Shown in pieces: positions 18,166-27,176 of a stretch of DNA of 64,000 nucleotides. The stretch lies in assembly GCF_004402535.1 (NCBI RefSeq), contig NZ_SOEY01000006.1, positions 372,001 to 436,000 of the forward strand, written 5' to 3'. Origin of the DNA: Cryobacterium glaciale (GTDB lineage Bacteria > Actinomycetota > Actinomycetes > Actinomycetales > Microbacteriaceae). Numbering within the stretch: the stretch's first letter is position 1; every line of letters starts with the position of its first letter. The notes below the pieces were generated by a model. That model saw only the letters and a list, made by a program, of their open reading frames with translations. It was not told the DNA's origin and did not search any database. The translations under genes were made by a program, and so were the position numbers.

Positions 18166-19296
18166 ATGAACTGGGAAACATTCTGGGCCGACCTCGGCGC
18201 CTACTTCGCGCAAATTCCGTGGACCGTCTATCTGGAGAAGATCTTCGCCGTCGCGATGATCATCGTCATCGCTTTCGCCCTGCGCTGGGCCCTGCAATTC
18301 GTGATTCGCCGGGTCGTACAGCAGATCGTCTCCGGCGTCAAGAAGAACCAGAAGGTCGATGATACCCAGGCGCTGAACGTGTCACCGCTGGCCGCGGTGC
18401 GAGTCGTGCAGCGCTCGCGCACGCTCGGTGCCGTGCTGGCGAACATCGTGAACGTGTTCATTCTGATCACCGCGCTGCTGCTCATCGTCACGACCCTGAA
18501 CCCCGACATTCTCGGTTCTTTCGCGCTGCTGACCGCAGCGATCGGTGCCGGCCTCGGTTTCGGCGCGCAGAACATCGTCAAGGACATTCTCAACGGCCTG
18601 TTCATGGTCGTGGAGGACCAGATCGGTGTGGGCGATATCGTCGACGTGGGATTCGCATCCGGTGTCGTCGAAACGGTGGGAATTCGCATCACTCAGGTGC
18701 GCGATGTCGACGGCACGCTGTGGTTCGTGCGCAACGGCGAGATTCTGCGGGTCGGCAATATGTCGCAGGGCTGGGCGCGCGTCATCATCGACCTCGCCAT
18801 CCCGTACAGTTCCGACGTCGAGGCCGTGCAGGACGAACTGCTGCGGGTGGCGAGTGCCCTCGCCTCGAGCCGCAAATGGCGCGCGTTCATCCTCGAGAAG
18901 CCCGAGATCTGGGGCCTCGAGTCAATCACCGCGGAAGCCCTCGTCACCCGGCTCGTGGTCAAGACCCGGGTCTCGGCCAAGTGGGACTTCGCCCGCGACC
19001 TGCGCCTGCACATGAAGAAAGCCCTCGACGGCATGGGCGTGCCGCTCACCCCGCTCAACAGCGTGGTCATGACCACCGGCGACGGCACCATCGACGGCTC
19101 GGCCATTGAGCCCATGGAGGGCGCCCTCGACGCGGCCGAAGAAGCCGCCGCCGCCGTACCCGATGTCGTCGCCGGCGTGCGCACCGGTCCCGTGTCGGTG
19201 CGGAAGCCCCGCGGACCGCGCAAGGCCAAACCCAAGGACGTTCCGGCTCCGCTGAAGACGCCAGACCCCGAAGTTCGTGGCGACGGCCTCGACTGA
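18166..19296 (+). CDS. Small-conductance mechanosensitive channel, MscS family
   Basis: A 376-residue membrane channel expected to gate under membrane tension and release solutes on hypo-osmotic shock. The first TM is near residues 23-45, and a TM pair at about 85-130 includes the pore helix. The MscS signature is clear: GAGLGFGAQNIVKDILNG followed by VEDQIGVGDIVD. The cytoplasmic vestibule domain extends to about residue 300. The C-tail is basic and Pro-rich (KPRGPRKAKPKD) and not conserved. TAGACT lies 9 nt before ATG 18166, so the leader is only a few nucleotides. It is followed 29 bp later by truncated haemoglobin. Confidence 0.93.
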   Translation: MNWETFWADLGAYFAQIPWTVYLEKIFAVAMIIVIAFALRWALQFVIRRVVQQIVSGVKKNQKVDDTQALNVSPLAAVRVVQRSRTLGAVLANIVNVFILITALLLIVTTLNPDILGSFALLTAAIGAGLGFGAQNIVKDILNGLFMVVEDQIGVGDIVDVGFASGVVETVGIRITQVRDVDGTLWFVRNGEILRVGNMSQGWARVIIDLAIPYSSDVEAVQDELLRVASALASSRKWRAFILEKPEIWGLESITAEALVTRLVVKTRVSAKWDFARDLRLHMKKALDGMGVPLTPLNSVVMTTGDGTIDGSAIEPMEGALDAAEEAAAAVPDVVAGVRTGPVSVRKPRGPRKAKPKDVPAPLKTPDPEVRGDGLD

Positions 19297-19325
19297 CCCC
19301 GTACCCGAAGAGAAAGCTGCACCAC

Positions 19326-19787
19326 GTGACCTCTGAACGACACCCCACCGACCAGCCGAGCGCCCCCGCCGCCGTGCACCTGCGCGAGAACGAGAACGGT
19401 CAGGCCGCGGTCCCCACGTTCTTCGACGAGGTCGGCGGAACACCGTTCTTTGAAAAGCTCGTGCACGACTTCTACGTGGGTGTGGCCACCGACCCGGTGT
19501 TGAAGCCGATGTACCCGGAAGACGACCTCGGGCCGGCCGAACACCGGCTGGTCATGTTCCTCGAGCAGTTCTGGGGTGGTCCGGGTACCTACAGCGAGCA
19601 GCGCGGTCACCCGCGTCTGCGCCAGCGCCACGTGCCGTTCAAGGTCAATCCGGATGCCCGCGACCGGTGGCTCGGCCACATGCGCGTCGCCGTGGACGCG
19701 GCCAACCTACCGCCGCTGCAGCGGGGCATCCTCTGGGATTATCTCGAGCGCGCAGCTTTCGCGATGGTGAACAGCTTCGAAGAGTAG
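19326..19787 (+). CDS. Group II truncated haemoglobin
   Basis: A 153-residue globin of the trHbO type. The domain starts at TFFDEVGGTPFFEKLV (residues 37-52) and shows PMYPEDDLGPAEHRL, the group II QFWGGP with the conserved Trp (WG8), and RHVPFKVN with the proximal His F8. Such proteins bind O2 or NO and can aid peroxide or NO detoxification. The first 35 residues are a polar extension. The GTG start is supported mainly by protein length. Confidence 0.93.
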   Translation: MTSERHPTDQPSAPAAVHLRENENGQAAVPTFFDEVGGTPFFEKLVHDFYVGVATDPVLKPMYPEDDLGPAEHRLVMFLEQFWGGPGTYSEQRGHPRLRQRHVPFKVNPDARDRWLGHMRVAVDAANLPPLQRGILWDYLERAAFAMVNSFEE

Positions 19788-19872
19788 CTCGCGCGGGCAC
19801 GACCGGTGATCGGCGGTCGCTAGGCTCAGCTAGACACGTGGATCGAACAACCTCGTGATCCGGAGAGTTCGC

Positions 19873-22725
19873 ATGCACGAGAGTACCGCCGCACACGGCG
19901 AAAACCCTTCCGTCACCGTGACGCCCCCGCAAACCGACCCCGTCGTAGCCGCCATCGAGGCCGGAGACGCCTATCGGTTCTCCGAACCGGAGGTGCTCGA
20001 GCGTTTCGCAGCTCGTCGCTCCGGCCTGACCAACCCCGAAGTCGCGCTGAACCGGGCCCGCTACGGCGACAACGTGATCGTGCAGGTGCTGCAGGAATCG
20101 ATGCTGCTTCGGTACCTGCGCCAGTTCAAGGACTGGATGATCGTGCTGCTGCTCGCGTGCGCGGCGATCACCGGCTATCTCGGTGACACACTGACCTCGG
20201 GCGTGCTCGTGCTGCTGGTGCTGTTGAACACCTCCATCGGGTTCGTGCAGGAATATCGGGCCGGCAAGACAATGGATGCCCTGCAGCACCTTGCGCAGTC
20301 GCTGACCCAGGTGCTGCGGGAAAACGTGTTCAATCAGGTCGATTCCGCCGAACTGGTCGTGGGCGACGTGGTGCGCCTGGAGGAGGGCGCGGCGGTGCCG
20401 GCGGACATCCGCCTGATCGAGGCGACCGCGTTCTCGACCAATGAATTCGCCCTCACCGGCGAGAGCGATCCCACCCGCAAGTACACGCACGCCATCATGC
20501 GCGAGGTCGCGGTGGCGGAGCGGCACAACACCGCGCATGCCGGAACGACCGTGGCGACGGGTGAGGCGATCGGTGTCGTCGTGGCTACCGGAGCCCATAC
20601 CGAGCTCGGGCGCATCGCCCGGCTCACCCAGTCGGCGCCGCGCACCGTGAGCCCGTTGCAGCGCGAGATGGGCTATCTCGCCCGCAACATCACCTATGTC
20701 GCGGTAGCCCTCGCCCTCGTGCTGCTGGTCGTCGCGGTGCAGGCGGACCTGCCGTTCCACGAGGCGCTGCTGTTCGCGGTGGGGTTCGCGAGCGCCGTTA
20801 TTCCGCAGGGACTGCCCGCCGAAGTCAACACAGCCCTCGCGCAGGCGGCCGGGGCGCTCGCACAGCGCCAGGCTCTGGTCAAGCGGCTGAGCGCGGTCGA
20901 GACCCTCGGCGCCACCGAGGTGATCTGTACCGACAAGACCGGAACCCTCACCAAGAACGAGATGACGGTGACCGAATTGGTCGTGGCCGGCCGCGATTAC
21001 GTCGTGAACGGCATCGGCTATGCGCCAGAAGGCACGATTGTTCCGACGGGCAGCATCGAGCGGGCGGGCGCGGCTGGCCCGGGCGCGGCATCCGCTGATC
21101 TGGCGCGGCTCACGGCGCTTCTGCGCACGGGCTTTCTCGCGAGCAATGCCCGACTGCTCGCCCCCGACGATTCCCATGCCGGGTGGCACATTCTGGGCGA
21201 CCCCACCGAGGGCGCGCTCGTCACCGTCGCGGCGAAGGTCGGAATCAACCTCACCACGGCTGAGCGCGAAGTGCGGGAGTTTCCGTTCGACTCGGCGCGC
21301 AAACTCATGACCTCCATTCGTGAAAGCCCGGACGGCACGCTTGTGGCGCACGTGAAAGGCGCGCCGGAGAGCATTGTGCAGCGCTGCTCACGCATCGACG
21401 ACGACGGCACCCTGCGGCCGATCACCGACGCCGACCGCGAAGCCTTTCTCGACCGGCACGCCGAGAAGTCCGATCGTTGTCTGCGCAACCTCGCCTTCGC
21501 CACCCGCGAGATCAGCAGAGCGGATGCCGACGTCATCGACCCGCAGACCGTCGAACGCGATCTCGTGCTGCTCGGTCTGGTATCGATGGTCGACCCGATT
21601 CGCCAGTCGGTACCAGGCGCCATGCGCACCGCGCTGGACGCGAAAATCAGGGTGAACATCATCACCGGTGACTTCTCGCGCACCGCCGAGGCCATAGCCC
21701 GGCAGGCCGGCCTGGACAGCACGGACCAACTGACCGTCGTCACGGCCGACGAACTGCGCTCGATGCCCGACGATGAGGTGCTCGCGCACGCGCTCAAGGG
21801 CTACACCGTTTTCAGCCGGGTCGACCCGGAGGACAAGACCCGCATCGTCGACCTGGTGAAGAAGTCGGGTCACGTCGTCGCCGTCACCGGTGACGGCATC
21901 AACGATGCGCCGGCTCTGCGGCATGCCAGCATCGGCGTCGCGATGGGAGCGTCGGGCACGGATGTCGCCAAGGAAGCCGCCGAGGTCGTGCTGCTCGATG
22001 ACAGCTTCTCCACCCTGGTCGGCGCCATCGAGAAGGGGCGGGTGATCTACGCGAACATCGCCAAGGGTGTGCTCGCCTGTCTCACGTCCAACGTGGCCGA
22101 ACTCGTGGTCAACGTCGCGAGCCTGCTGCTTGCCACGATCGCCGGCGTTCCGCTCGCGCTCAACGTGCTGCAGATTCTCGCGATCGACCTGCTCGGCGAG
22201 TTGTTGCCCATCGCCGCGCTCGGGAAGGACCCGGAATCGGGCCGGATCATGAAGCGTGGGCCGCGCGACCCTTTATCGCACATCGTCAACCGGCGCAGCA
22301 TCCTCGACGTGGTCTATGCGGGGTCCCTCATCGGCCTGCTCGCGATCGGCAACTACCTGCTGTTCTACGGGCGGGCCGGCGTCGACCCGTTCGACGGCAC
22401 GCCCACCGCGGCGATCGTGGCCCAGGCCACCACCATGACCTACGTCACTATTTTGGTCTGTCAGCTGGTCAACATCATCCAGCGTCGCAGCGAGCTGGGT
22501 GCGTTCAGCCGCTACCAGTTCTCGAACCCCACCTTCTGGCTCGCCTGCGCCTTCGGCGTGGCGGTGATGCTCGTGATCGTCTACGTACCGTTCGTCAACG
22601 TGCTGTTCTCGACCGGCCCGCTCGGCTTCACCGACTGGGGCTTCGTACTCCTCGCCGCCCTGATCTACCTCACCGTACGCGAGGCCGGACGGCTGCTTCG
22701 CAGCAGGCGCCACCAGGTCGCCTAG
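19873..22725 (+). CDS. P2-type cation-transporting ATPase
   Basis: A 950-residue P-type ATPase. Domains in order: N-terminal cation ATPase domain, actuator with TGES (near 196), phosphorylation motif DKTGTLT with catalytic Asp near residue 354, nucleotide-binding domain, hinge TGDGINDAPAL near 674 and a C-terminal TM bundle. The TM4 motif is PQGLP rather than PEGLP, TM5 has SNVAELVVN, and TM6 has AIDLLGELLPI, closer to Na/K-type (P2C-like) pumps than to Ca2+ pumps. The ion is therefore uncertain. I chose ATG 19873 because GGAGAG lies 6 nt upstream; TAGGCT near 19821 is a plausible -10. Confidence 0.92.
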   Translation: MHESTAAHGENPSVTVTPPQTDPVVAAIEAGDAYRFSEPEVLERFAARRSGLTNPEVALNRARYGDNVIVQVLQESMLLRYLRQFKDWMIVLLLACAAITGYLGDTLTSGVLVLLVLLNTSIGFVQEYRAGKTMDALQHLAQSLTQVLRENVFNQVDSAELVVGDVVRLEEGAAVPADIRLIEATAFSTNEFALTGESDPTRKYTHAIMREVAVAERHNTAHAGTTVATGEAIGVVVATGAHTELGRIARLTQSAPRTVSPLQREMGYLARNITYVAVALALVLLVVAVQADLPFHEALLFAVGFASAVIPQGLPAEVNTALAQAAGALAQRQALVKRLSAVETLGATEVICTDKTGTLTKNEMTVTELVVAGRDYVVNGIGYAPEGTIVPTGSIERAGAAGPGAASADLARLTALLRTGFLASNARLLAPDDSHAGWHILGDPTEGALVTVAAKVGINLTTAEREVREFPFDSARKLMTSIRESPDGTLVAHVKGAPESIVQRCSRIDDDGTLRPITDADREAFLDRHAEKSDRCLRNLAFATREISRADADVIDPQTVERDLVLLGLVSMVDPIRQSVPGAMRTALDAKIRVNIITGDFSRTAEAIARQAGLDSTDQLTVVTADELRSMPDDEVLAHALKGYTVFSRVDPEDKTRIVDLVKKSGHVVAVTGDGINDAPALRHASIGVAMGASGTDVAKEAAEVVLLDDSFSTLVGAIEKGRVIYANIAKGVLACLTSNVAELVVNVASLLLATIAGVPLALNVLQILAIDLLGELLPIAALGKDPESGRIMKRGPRDPLSHIVNRRSILDVVYAGSLIGLLAIGNYLLFYGRAGVDPFDGTPTAAIVAQATTMTYVTILVCQLVNIIQRRSELGAFSRYQFSNPTFWLACAFGVAVMLVIVYVPFVNVLFSTGPLGFTDWGFVLLAALIYLTVREAGRLLRSRRHQVA

Positions 22726-22865
22726 GTGACGCGGTTCCTGCGTCCTGAAAGTGGCTGGCATCTAGTGTCGATGAGAGGGCTGTGCGAGGCTGACTTCATG
22801 GACCGCATCGATCCCCAGCCCGCCGCGAGACACTCTCTGTCGGAACGGACCGTGACGGTCAGTAA

Positions 22866-22970
22866 TGGAACCTGCGCTGGATCCTCACCCACCTGATCGA
22901 GGAGACGGCCAGGCACAACGGCCACGCCGACCTGCTCCGCGAGGCCATCGACGGAATCGTCGGCGAATAG
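22866..22970 (+). pseudogene. DinB/DUF664 family, C-terminal fragment
   Basis: The frame reads [20 protein letters not shown] and then [12 protein letters not shown] to a TAG. This is the typical end of DUF664/DinB-like thiol-transfer proteins with the metal-binding His in [10 protein letters not shown]. An in-frame TAA lies immediately upstream, so only about 34 codons of the gene remain. Confidence 0.7.
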
Positions 22971-22983
22971 TCGGCAGCTGCGA

Positions 22984-23484
22984 ATGGCGATCGTGCTGGG
23001 TGACGGCCCCGCAACTGCGACCTTGGTCCGGCTCGCGCGCATCGGGCTCGGCGGTCCTCAGGTCGACGGCTGGTGGTTCCCGCATCGGCGGTATCACGGG
23101 ATCGGCGCGAACCCGACAGGGAGTGGGACTCGAACACACCATTCCCGCGGACGCCAGAAGTTCAGCTGGATTCACATCGACGATGTCGTCAAAGCGGTCA
23201 AGTTCATCGTCGAGAACGACGCGCTTGACGGGCCGGTCAACCTGTCGGCACCGCGAATCAGTGACAACCGCACCCTCATGGCGACGCTTCGGCGGCGAGT
23301 CGGAGCCGCCGTCGGGCTGCCAGCATTCAGGTGGATGCTCGAGCCGGCCATGTTGATACTGCGCACCGAACCAGAATTGGTACTGAAAAGCCGCTGGGTC
23401 ACGCCGGAACGTCTGCTTCAGGCTGGATACACATTCACCTGGCCCGATCTCGGACCTGCGATCAACGATGTTGTGAAGCGATAA
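22984..23484 (+). pseudogene. TIGR01777-type NAD-dependent epimerase, 3' remnant
   Basis: These 166 residues match the C-terminal half of SDR-type epimerases with a DUF1731 tail: IVLGDGPATATLVRLAR, GGPQVDGWWFPHRRYHGIG, FSWIHIDDVV, DGPVNLSAP and LKSRWVTPERLL. The N-terminal Rossmann half with the NAD-binding motif and the YxxxK region is absent, so activity is not expected. It abuts the DUF664 fragment, pointing to a deletion that removed the start of one gene and most of the other. Confidence 0.75.
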
Positions 23485-23520
23485 TCTGCCTTTCTACGTT
23501 GGAACACCGCTGGCCCGACT

Positions 23521-24027
23521 TCAGGGCGCGGTGAGGGTCCCGACCGCCTCGCAGGGGCTGGCCGTTGGATCCGCTCGGTGCACGCTCGTGGCCAGCATCC
23601 CCAGGAGACCCGCGAGCCGGTGGGCGTCATCCGCTGCCATTCCCGAGAGGATGCTGGTTTCCACGTCGGCCACGCGCTGCTCGTAGCGGGCGAGAACGCT
23701 CACTCCCTCTGCTGTGGCTCGAATCTTTCGCGCCCGGCGATCAGCGGGGTCGGGAATGCGTTCCACGAGCGTGGCGTCCACCATGCCGTCGAGCAGGTAG
23801 GTGAGCACGGTGCGATCGATGGCCAGATGCGCTCCGATAGCCTGCTGGGACGGCAGGTCACGGTGAATGACGGTGGACAGCACCTGGTAGCAGCGCACTC
23901 CCCCTGGCAGCCCTTCGACCGCGGTCTCGACCTGTCGCTGATACCCGCGCAGCACCATCGCGAGGTTCCACCCGAGGTCTCCCGGCACCGTGGCCGGCAG
24001 AATCGATTCGGAAGTCATGCAAGCCAT
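23521..24027 (-). CDS. MarR family transcriptional regulator
   Basis: A 168-residue winged-helix repressor. The DNA-binding part (QQAIGAHLAIDRTVLTYLLD followed by the wing DPADRRARKIRATAEG) carries the MarR signature DxRxxR. It is divergent from the oxidoreductase gene at 24110, across an 82-bp gap containing a consensus-like promoter overlapped by two palindromes. MarR proteins usually repress such a divergent target and release it on binding an aromatic or oxidising ligand. The ligand is unknown; the downstream redox enzymes suggest an electrophile or oxidant. Confidence 0.9.
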   Translation of the reverse strand: MACMTSESILPATVPGDLGWNLAMVLRGYQRQVETAVEGLPGGVRCYQVLSTVIHRDLPSQQAIGAHLAIDRTVLTYLLDGMVDATLVERIPDPADRRARKIRATAEGVSVLARYEQRVADVETSILSGMAADDAHRLAGLLGMLATSVHRADPTASPCEAVGTLTAP

Positions 24028-24040
24028 CGTACCTCAAACC

Positions 24041-24091
24041 ATGCAGTTGCATAGATATTCGTCTCCATATATGATCTGTACAACATCATAT
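24041..24091 (+). promoter_or_regulatory. Promoter overlapped by two palindromes, likely MarR operator
   Basis: TTGCAT (24047-24052) and TATGAT (24070-24075) are separated by 17 bp, a near-consensus promoter for the gene at 24110. The -35 lies in palindrome ATGCAGTTGCAT (24041-24052) and the -10 in ATATGAT-N9-ATCATAT (24069-24091). Binding at either site would block RNA polymerase. The first site is 13 bp from the MarR start codon, so autoregulation is likely. Confidence 0.6.
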
Positions 24092-24109
24092 TTCAACGGG
24101 AGTAACGCC

Positions 24110-24772
24110 ATGAGCAGTCAGCAGGCCACCACCATCGGTATCCTGGGAGCTGGGCGAGCGGGAACAGCCCTGGCCCGGCAGGCAGTGAAGGCTGGGTACC
24201 AGGTGCGCATCGCAACCACTGCGCCCGCGGCCGAGAACGCGCTGCTCGTCGACATCGTGACCCCGGGGGCGGTGGCCGTGGAATCAAGCCAGGCCGCGGC
24301 ATCCGATCTGGTGGTGTTGGCCATTCCCCTGCACAAGTACCGCACGCTCAACCAAAGCGACCTGGCCGGCCGAATCGTCATCGACGCGATGAATTATTGG
24401 GCGCCGGTCGACGGCGTCTTCGATGACTTCGAGAGCGACTCGCGCACCACGAGCGAAGTCGTCGAAGAATTTCTGCGCGACGCTCGCGTGGTGAAGTCCC
24501 TCAACCACATTGGCTACCACGAGCTCGAGGAAGACGACCAGCCAGCGGGTACAGCGACGCGGCGAGCGCTCGCACTGGCCGGTGACGACGCCCGGGCGAA
24601 GGCGTTGGTCGCGAACTTCATCGACCGCCTCGGCTACGACGCCGTCGATGCCGGACCGCTGGCCGCCGGCCGCTCCTTTCAGCCGGCCACCGAGATCTTC
24701 ACCGGCAGCCACACGGCGAACCAGCTGGTCGCCCTCATTCAGAAGGTCCGTCCGCTCGTGGACGCTGCCTAA
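24110..24772 (+). CDS. NADPH/F420-dependent oxidoreductase-like dinucleotide-binding protein
   Basis: A 220-residue protein beginning with a Rossmann motif (IGILGAGRAGTALARQ) of the NADP oxidoreductase coenzyme F420-dependent family (Pfam F420_oxidored). Supporting segments are VVLAIPLHKYRTL, IDAMNYWAPVDG and VVKSLNHIGYHELEED. Such proteins reduce F420 or other cofactors or serve as NADPH reductases of unknown substrates. I chose ATG 24110 because CGGGAG lies 8 nt upstream; a longer frame would run through the promoter. It is followed 8 bp later by an LLM flavoenzyme, so the two likely form one MarR-controlled operon. Confidence 0.85.
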   Translation: MSSQQATTIGILGAGRAGTALARQAVKAGYQVRIATTAPAAENALLVDIVTPGAVAVESSQAAASDLVVLAIPLHKYRTLNQSDLAGRIVIDAMNYWAPVDGVFDDFESDSRTTSEVVEEFLRDARVVKSLNHIGYHELEEDDQPAGTATRRALALAGDDARAKALVANFIDRLGYDAVDAGPLAAGRSFQPATEIFTGSHTANQLVALIQKVRPLVDAA

Positions 24773-24780
24773 ACCCGCAC

Positions 24781-25842
24781 ATGCACATGGAGAACACCTT
24801 GGAAATCGGCGCCTACAGCTTCGGCGACACCCAGCGGGGCCCCGATGGCAGCTCGCGCTCCACCGCAGAGGCGATCAAGAACCTGTTCGACGCCATCGTG
24901 CATGCCGACCGGGTGGGTCTCGACTATTTCGGAGTCGGTGAGCACCACACCGTATCGATGCCGGCGTCGTCGCCGGGAGCCCTGATCGCGGCCGCCGCAG
25001 CCGCAACGACGCAGATCACGCTCGGCAGTGCGGCCAGCATTATCTCAACGGATGACCCGGTGCGGGTGTTCCAGCAGTTCGCCACAGCAGACGCCATCTC
25101 AGGCGGCGGCCGCATCGAGATCACCGCCGGCCGCGGCTCGTCGGTCGAGACGTTTCCGCTGTTCGGATTTGATCTGAACGACTACGACGAGTTGTACGCC
25201 CAGAAGCTCGACCTGCTTCTGACGCTGAATAACACCACGACCGAGCACGTGACCTGGTCGGGCCGCACGCGCCCGCCGATTCCAGACCTGGCCGTGGTGC
25301 CACGCCCGATCAACGGTTCGCTTCCCATCTGGATCGCCACCGGAGGCAGTGCGCCGTCGTCGGCCCGCGCCGGACGCCTCGGCCTGCCAATCTCCTACGG
25401 CATCATCGGCGGCCAGCCGCACCGGTTCGCGCCGCTCGCCAACCTGTACCGGCAATCAGCTGCGCAAGCTGGCCACACGGGCGACAACATCAAGGTCTCG
25501 GTGGCGACCTTCGGGCTGGTGGCCCCGACCAAGAAGGAAGCCGTCGAGCGGATGTATCCGGGGTGGGTCAACCTCAACGTGGAGATGGGTCGGCTGCGCG
25601 GCTGGCCGGTACCGCAGCGTAGTTCCTATCTGGCTCAGGTCGACGCCCCCAGCGCCTACTTCGTGGGTGACCCCGACGATGTCGCGGAACGCATTGTCGC
25701 GCTGCACGGGCACCTCGGCCACATGCGTCACTTTCTGCAGGGCGATCACGGCGGGCTCCCCCAGGAACACCTGCTCGAGTCCCTCACTCTGCTCGCCACC
25801 GAGGTCAAGCCCCGCGTGGACCGCCTCCTCGCCGCGAAATAG
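24781..25842 (+). CDS. LLM-class flavin-dependent oxidoreductase
   Basis: A 353-residue luciferase-like monooxygenase fold (TIM barrel using FMN or F420). Family segments visible are DRVGLDYFGVGEHHT near residues 42-56, TTQITLGSAASIIS, RIEITAGRGSS and LPIWIATGGSAPSSARAGR. Two ATGs (24781 and 24787) are equally good and no strong Shine-Dalgarno is present; the 8-bp gap suggests translational coupling to the preceding oxidoreductase. The pair may form a reductase/monooxygenase couple. The flavin type cannot be decided from sequence alone. Confidence 0.88.
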   Translation: MHMENTLEIGAYSFGDTQRGPDGSSRSTAEAIKNLFDAIVHADRVGLDYFGVGEHHTVSMPASSPGALIAAAAAATTQITLGSAASIISTDDPVRVFQQFATADAISGGGRIEITAGRGSSVETFPLFGFDLNDYDELYAQKLDLLLTLNNTTTEHVTWSGRTRPPIPDLAVVPRPINGSLPIWIATGGSAPSSARAGRLGLPISYGIIGGQPHRFAPLANLYRQSAAQAGHTGDNIKVSVATFGLVAPTKKEAVERMYPGWVNLNVEMGRLRGWPVPQRSSYLAQVDAPSAYFVGDPDDVAERIVALHGHLGHMRHFLQGDHGGLPQEHLLESLTLLATEVKPRVDRLLAAK

Positions 25843-25894
25843 TCCCATGCCTCCTCGCGAAAGCGAGTGAATAGACATGCGGTTGAATGGGAAC

Positions 25895-26428
25895 ATGGCC
25901 GGAACCTGTGTGTACACGATCGGGCATTCAACTCATCCCATTGATGAGTTCATTGGAATGTTGAAGGCAAATGGTATCGAACGTCTCATCGACGTGCGTA
26001 CCGTGCCGGGGTCTCGTCACAACCCACAATTCGGCGAAAGCGAACTCGTCACCAGCATGGCTGAGGCTGGCGTCGACTACCAGCGAATCACAGCGCTCGG
26101 CGGGTTACGGCACACCGCGGTGGCAGAGGCAACGATCAACGGAGCGTGGCGCAACAAGAGCTTTCGTGACTACGCCGATTACATGCAAACCACCGAGTTC
26201 GTCGGCGGCATCGACGAGTTGATTGCGTTGGCGGGGAAGCAGACGATGGCAATCATGTGTGCCGAAGCCGTGCCCTGGCGTTGTCACCGATCGCTGATCG
26301 GAGACGCGCTGATCGCTCGCGGACTGCAGGTTGCCAACGTGATGAGCCTGACCTCGACCAAGCCGCACACCCTGACCAGTTTCGCGAAGGTCGATGGTGA
26401 CCGCGTCTGGTACCCGCCCGAAGACTGA
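25895..26428 (+). CDS. DUF488 family protein
   Basis: A 177-residue protein of the DUF488 family: the N-terminal VYTIGHSTHPIDEFI and LIDVRTVPGSRHNPQF signatures are intact, as is MCAEAVPWRCHRSLI with its conserved Cys residues. The fold resembles a nucleotide- or nucleic-acid-acting domain but no biochemical role is established. ATG 25895 (MAGTC) is chosen since GGGA lies just upstream; an in-frame ATG at 25877 is possible. It is convergent with the DNA glycosylase gene, 12 bp apart. Confidence 0.88.
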   Translation: MAGTCVYTIGHSTHPIDEFIGMLKANGIERLIDVRTVPGSRHNPQFGESELVTSMAEAGVDYQRITALGGLRHTAVAEATINGAWRNKSFRDYADYMQTTEFVGGIDELIALAGKQTMAIMCAEAVPWRCHRSLIGDALIARGLQVANVMSLTSTKPHTLTSFAKVDGDRVWYPPED

Positions 26429-26440
26429 TCCTGGGCCGGG

Positions 26441-27082
26441 TTACGGGCGGCCCGGTTTGTAGGCCGAGACCGACGAGGCATCCGCTGTCCAAAATCGCCA
26501 GGGGAAGTTCGTCGCACTGCCGCCGGGCCCGCTGACGCCAACGCGTGGCCCGGTGAGATACGGGACGACGACGCCGTCATCCGGTACGAAAAACTGCCAC
26601 TGTCCGCCGAAAAGATCATCACCATCGTTGGCCAGAGACGCCCGGAAGCATTGGGCGACGCAGCCAGGGCCTCGCGCCAAACTCCTATCGAGAAGGGGAA
26701 CCTTTCGTGGTCTGCTTTCTCGACGGCCGCGGGCGATATCGGCTCCTTCCAGCACGTCTCCTGCCCTGATGAGACAACCGTAGGGCTGGCCTGGTCGTCC
26801 GGCGACGAGGTTCAGTGCGTGGTGCATTCCGTAGGTGAAGTAGCAGTAGAGGTGCCCGGCGGGACCGAACATTGTCTTATTCCGATTCGTCATACCCCGA
26901 TAGGAATGCGCGCCGGGGTCGCGTTCACCGGCATACGCCTCGACCTCGGTTATTCGAATGGACACAGTCCCATCGTCATCCGTGCGTTGCAGGATGCAGC
27001 CGAGAACTTCGGGTGCGAGATCGAGTACCTCACGGGCAAAAAATCCCCGATCTGCAAGATGAAATCCCTCCAGCACATTCAC
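26441..27082 (-). CDS. DNA-3-methyladenine glycosylase (AAG/MPG type)
   Basis: A 213-residue monofunctional glycosylase removing alkylated purines. Family motifs are visible: RITEVEAYAGERDPGAHSYR (with catalytic Glu), NKTMFGPAGHLYCYFTYGMH, and DLFGGQWQFF near the C-terminus. The arrangement and length match the alkyladenine glycosylase (Pfam Pur_DNA_glyco) rather than AlkA or TagA. It acts in base-excision repair of the chromosome. Confidence 0.93.
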   Translation of the reverse strand: MNVLEGFHLADRGFFAREVLDLAPEVLGCILQRTDDDGTVSIRITEVEAYAGERDPGAHSYRGMTNRNKTMFGPAGHLYCYFTYGMHHALNLVAGRPGQPYGCLIRAGDVLEGADIARGRRESRPRKVPLLDRSLARGPGCVAQCFRASLANDGDDLFGGQWQFFVPDDGVVVPYLTGPRVGVSGPGGSATNFPWRFWTADASSVSAYKPGRP

Positions 27083-27104
27083 TCAAACAGTGTATCGACT
27101 ACTC

Positions 27105-27176
27105 CTAAAGCCAAGTTTCGATAACGGCAGAGTGGCCGGGGGCCGTGGCGAACTTGCGGTCATCGGTGAGCCGGGC
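27105..27176 (-). pseudogene. PIN-domain (VapC-like) C-terminal remnant
   Basis: The minus strand reads ARLTDDRKFATAPGHSAV and then IETWL to a stop, resembling the end of actinobacterial PIN-domain toxins (TDDRKLAxAPGH). Upstream residues do not continue the family, so this is at best a fragment of about 23 codons. Weak evidence; the match is by eye. Confidence 0.35.

Noticed and set aside
22735..22868. Short frame starting MDRIDPQPAARHSLSERT
   Set aside because: Stops quickly and shows no family; possibly part of the decayed DUF664 gene but not supportable.
24781..25842. LLM gene and neighbours as a secondary-metabolite cluster
   Set aside because: No synthase or tailoring genes nearby; the pair looks like a MarR-controlled redox operon.
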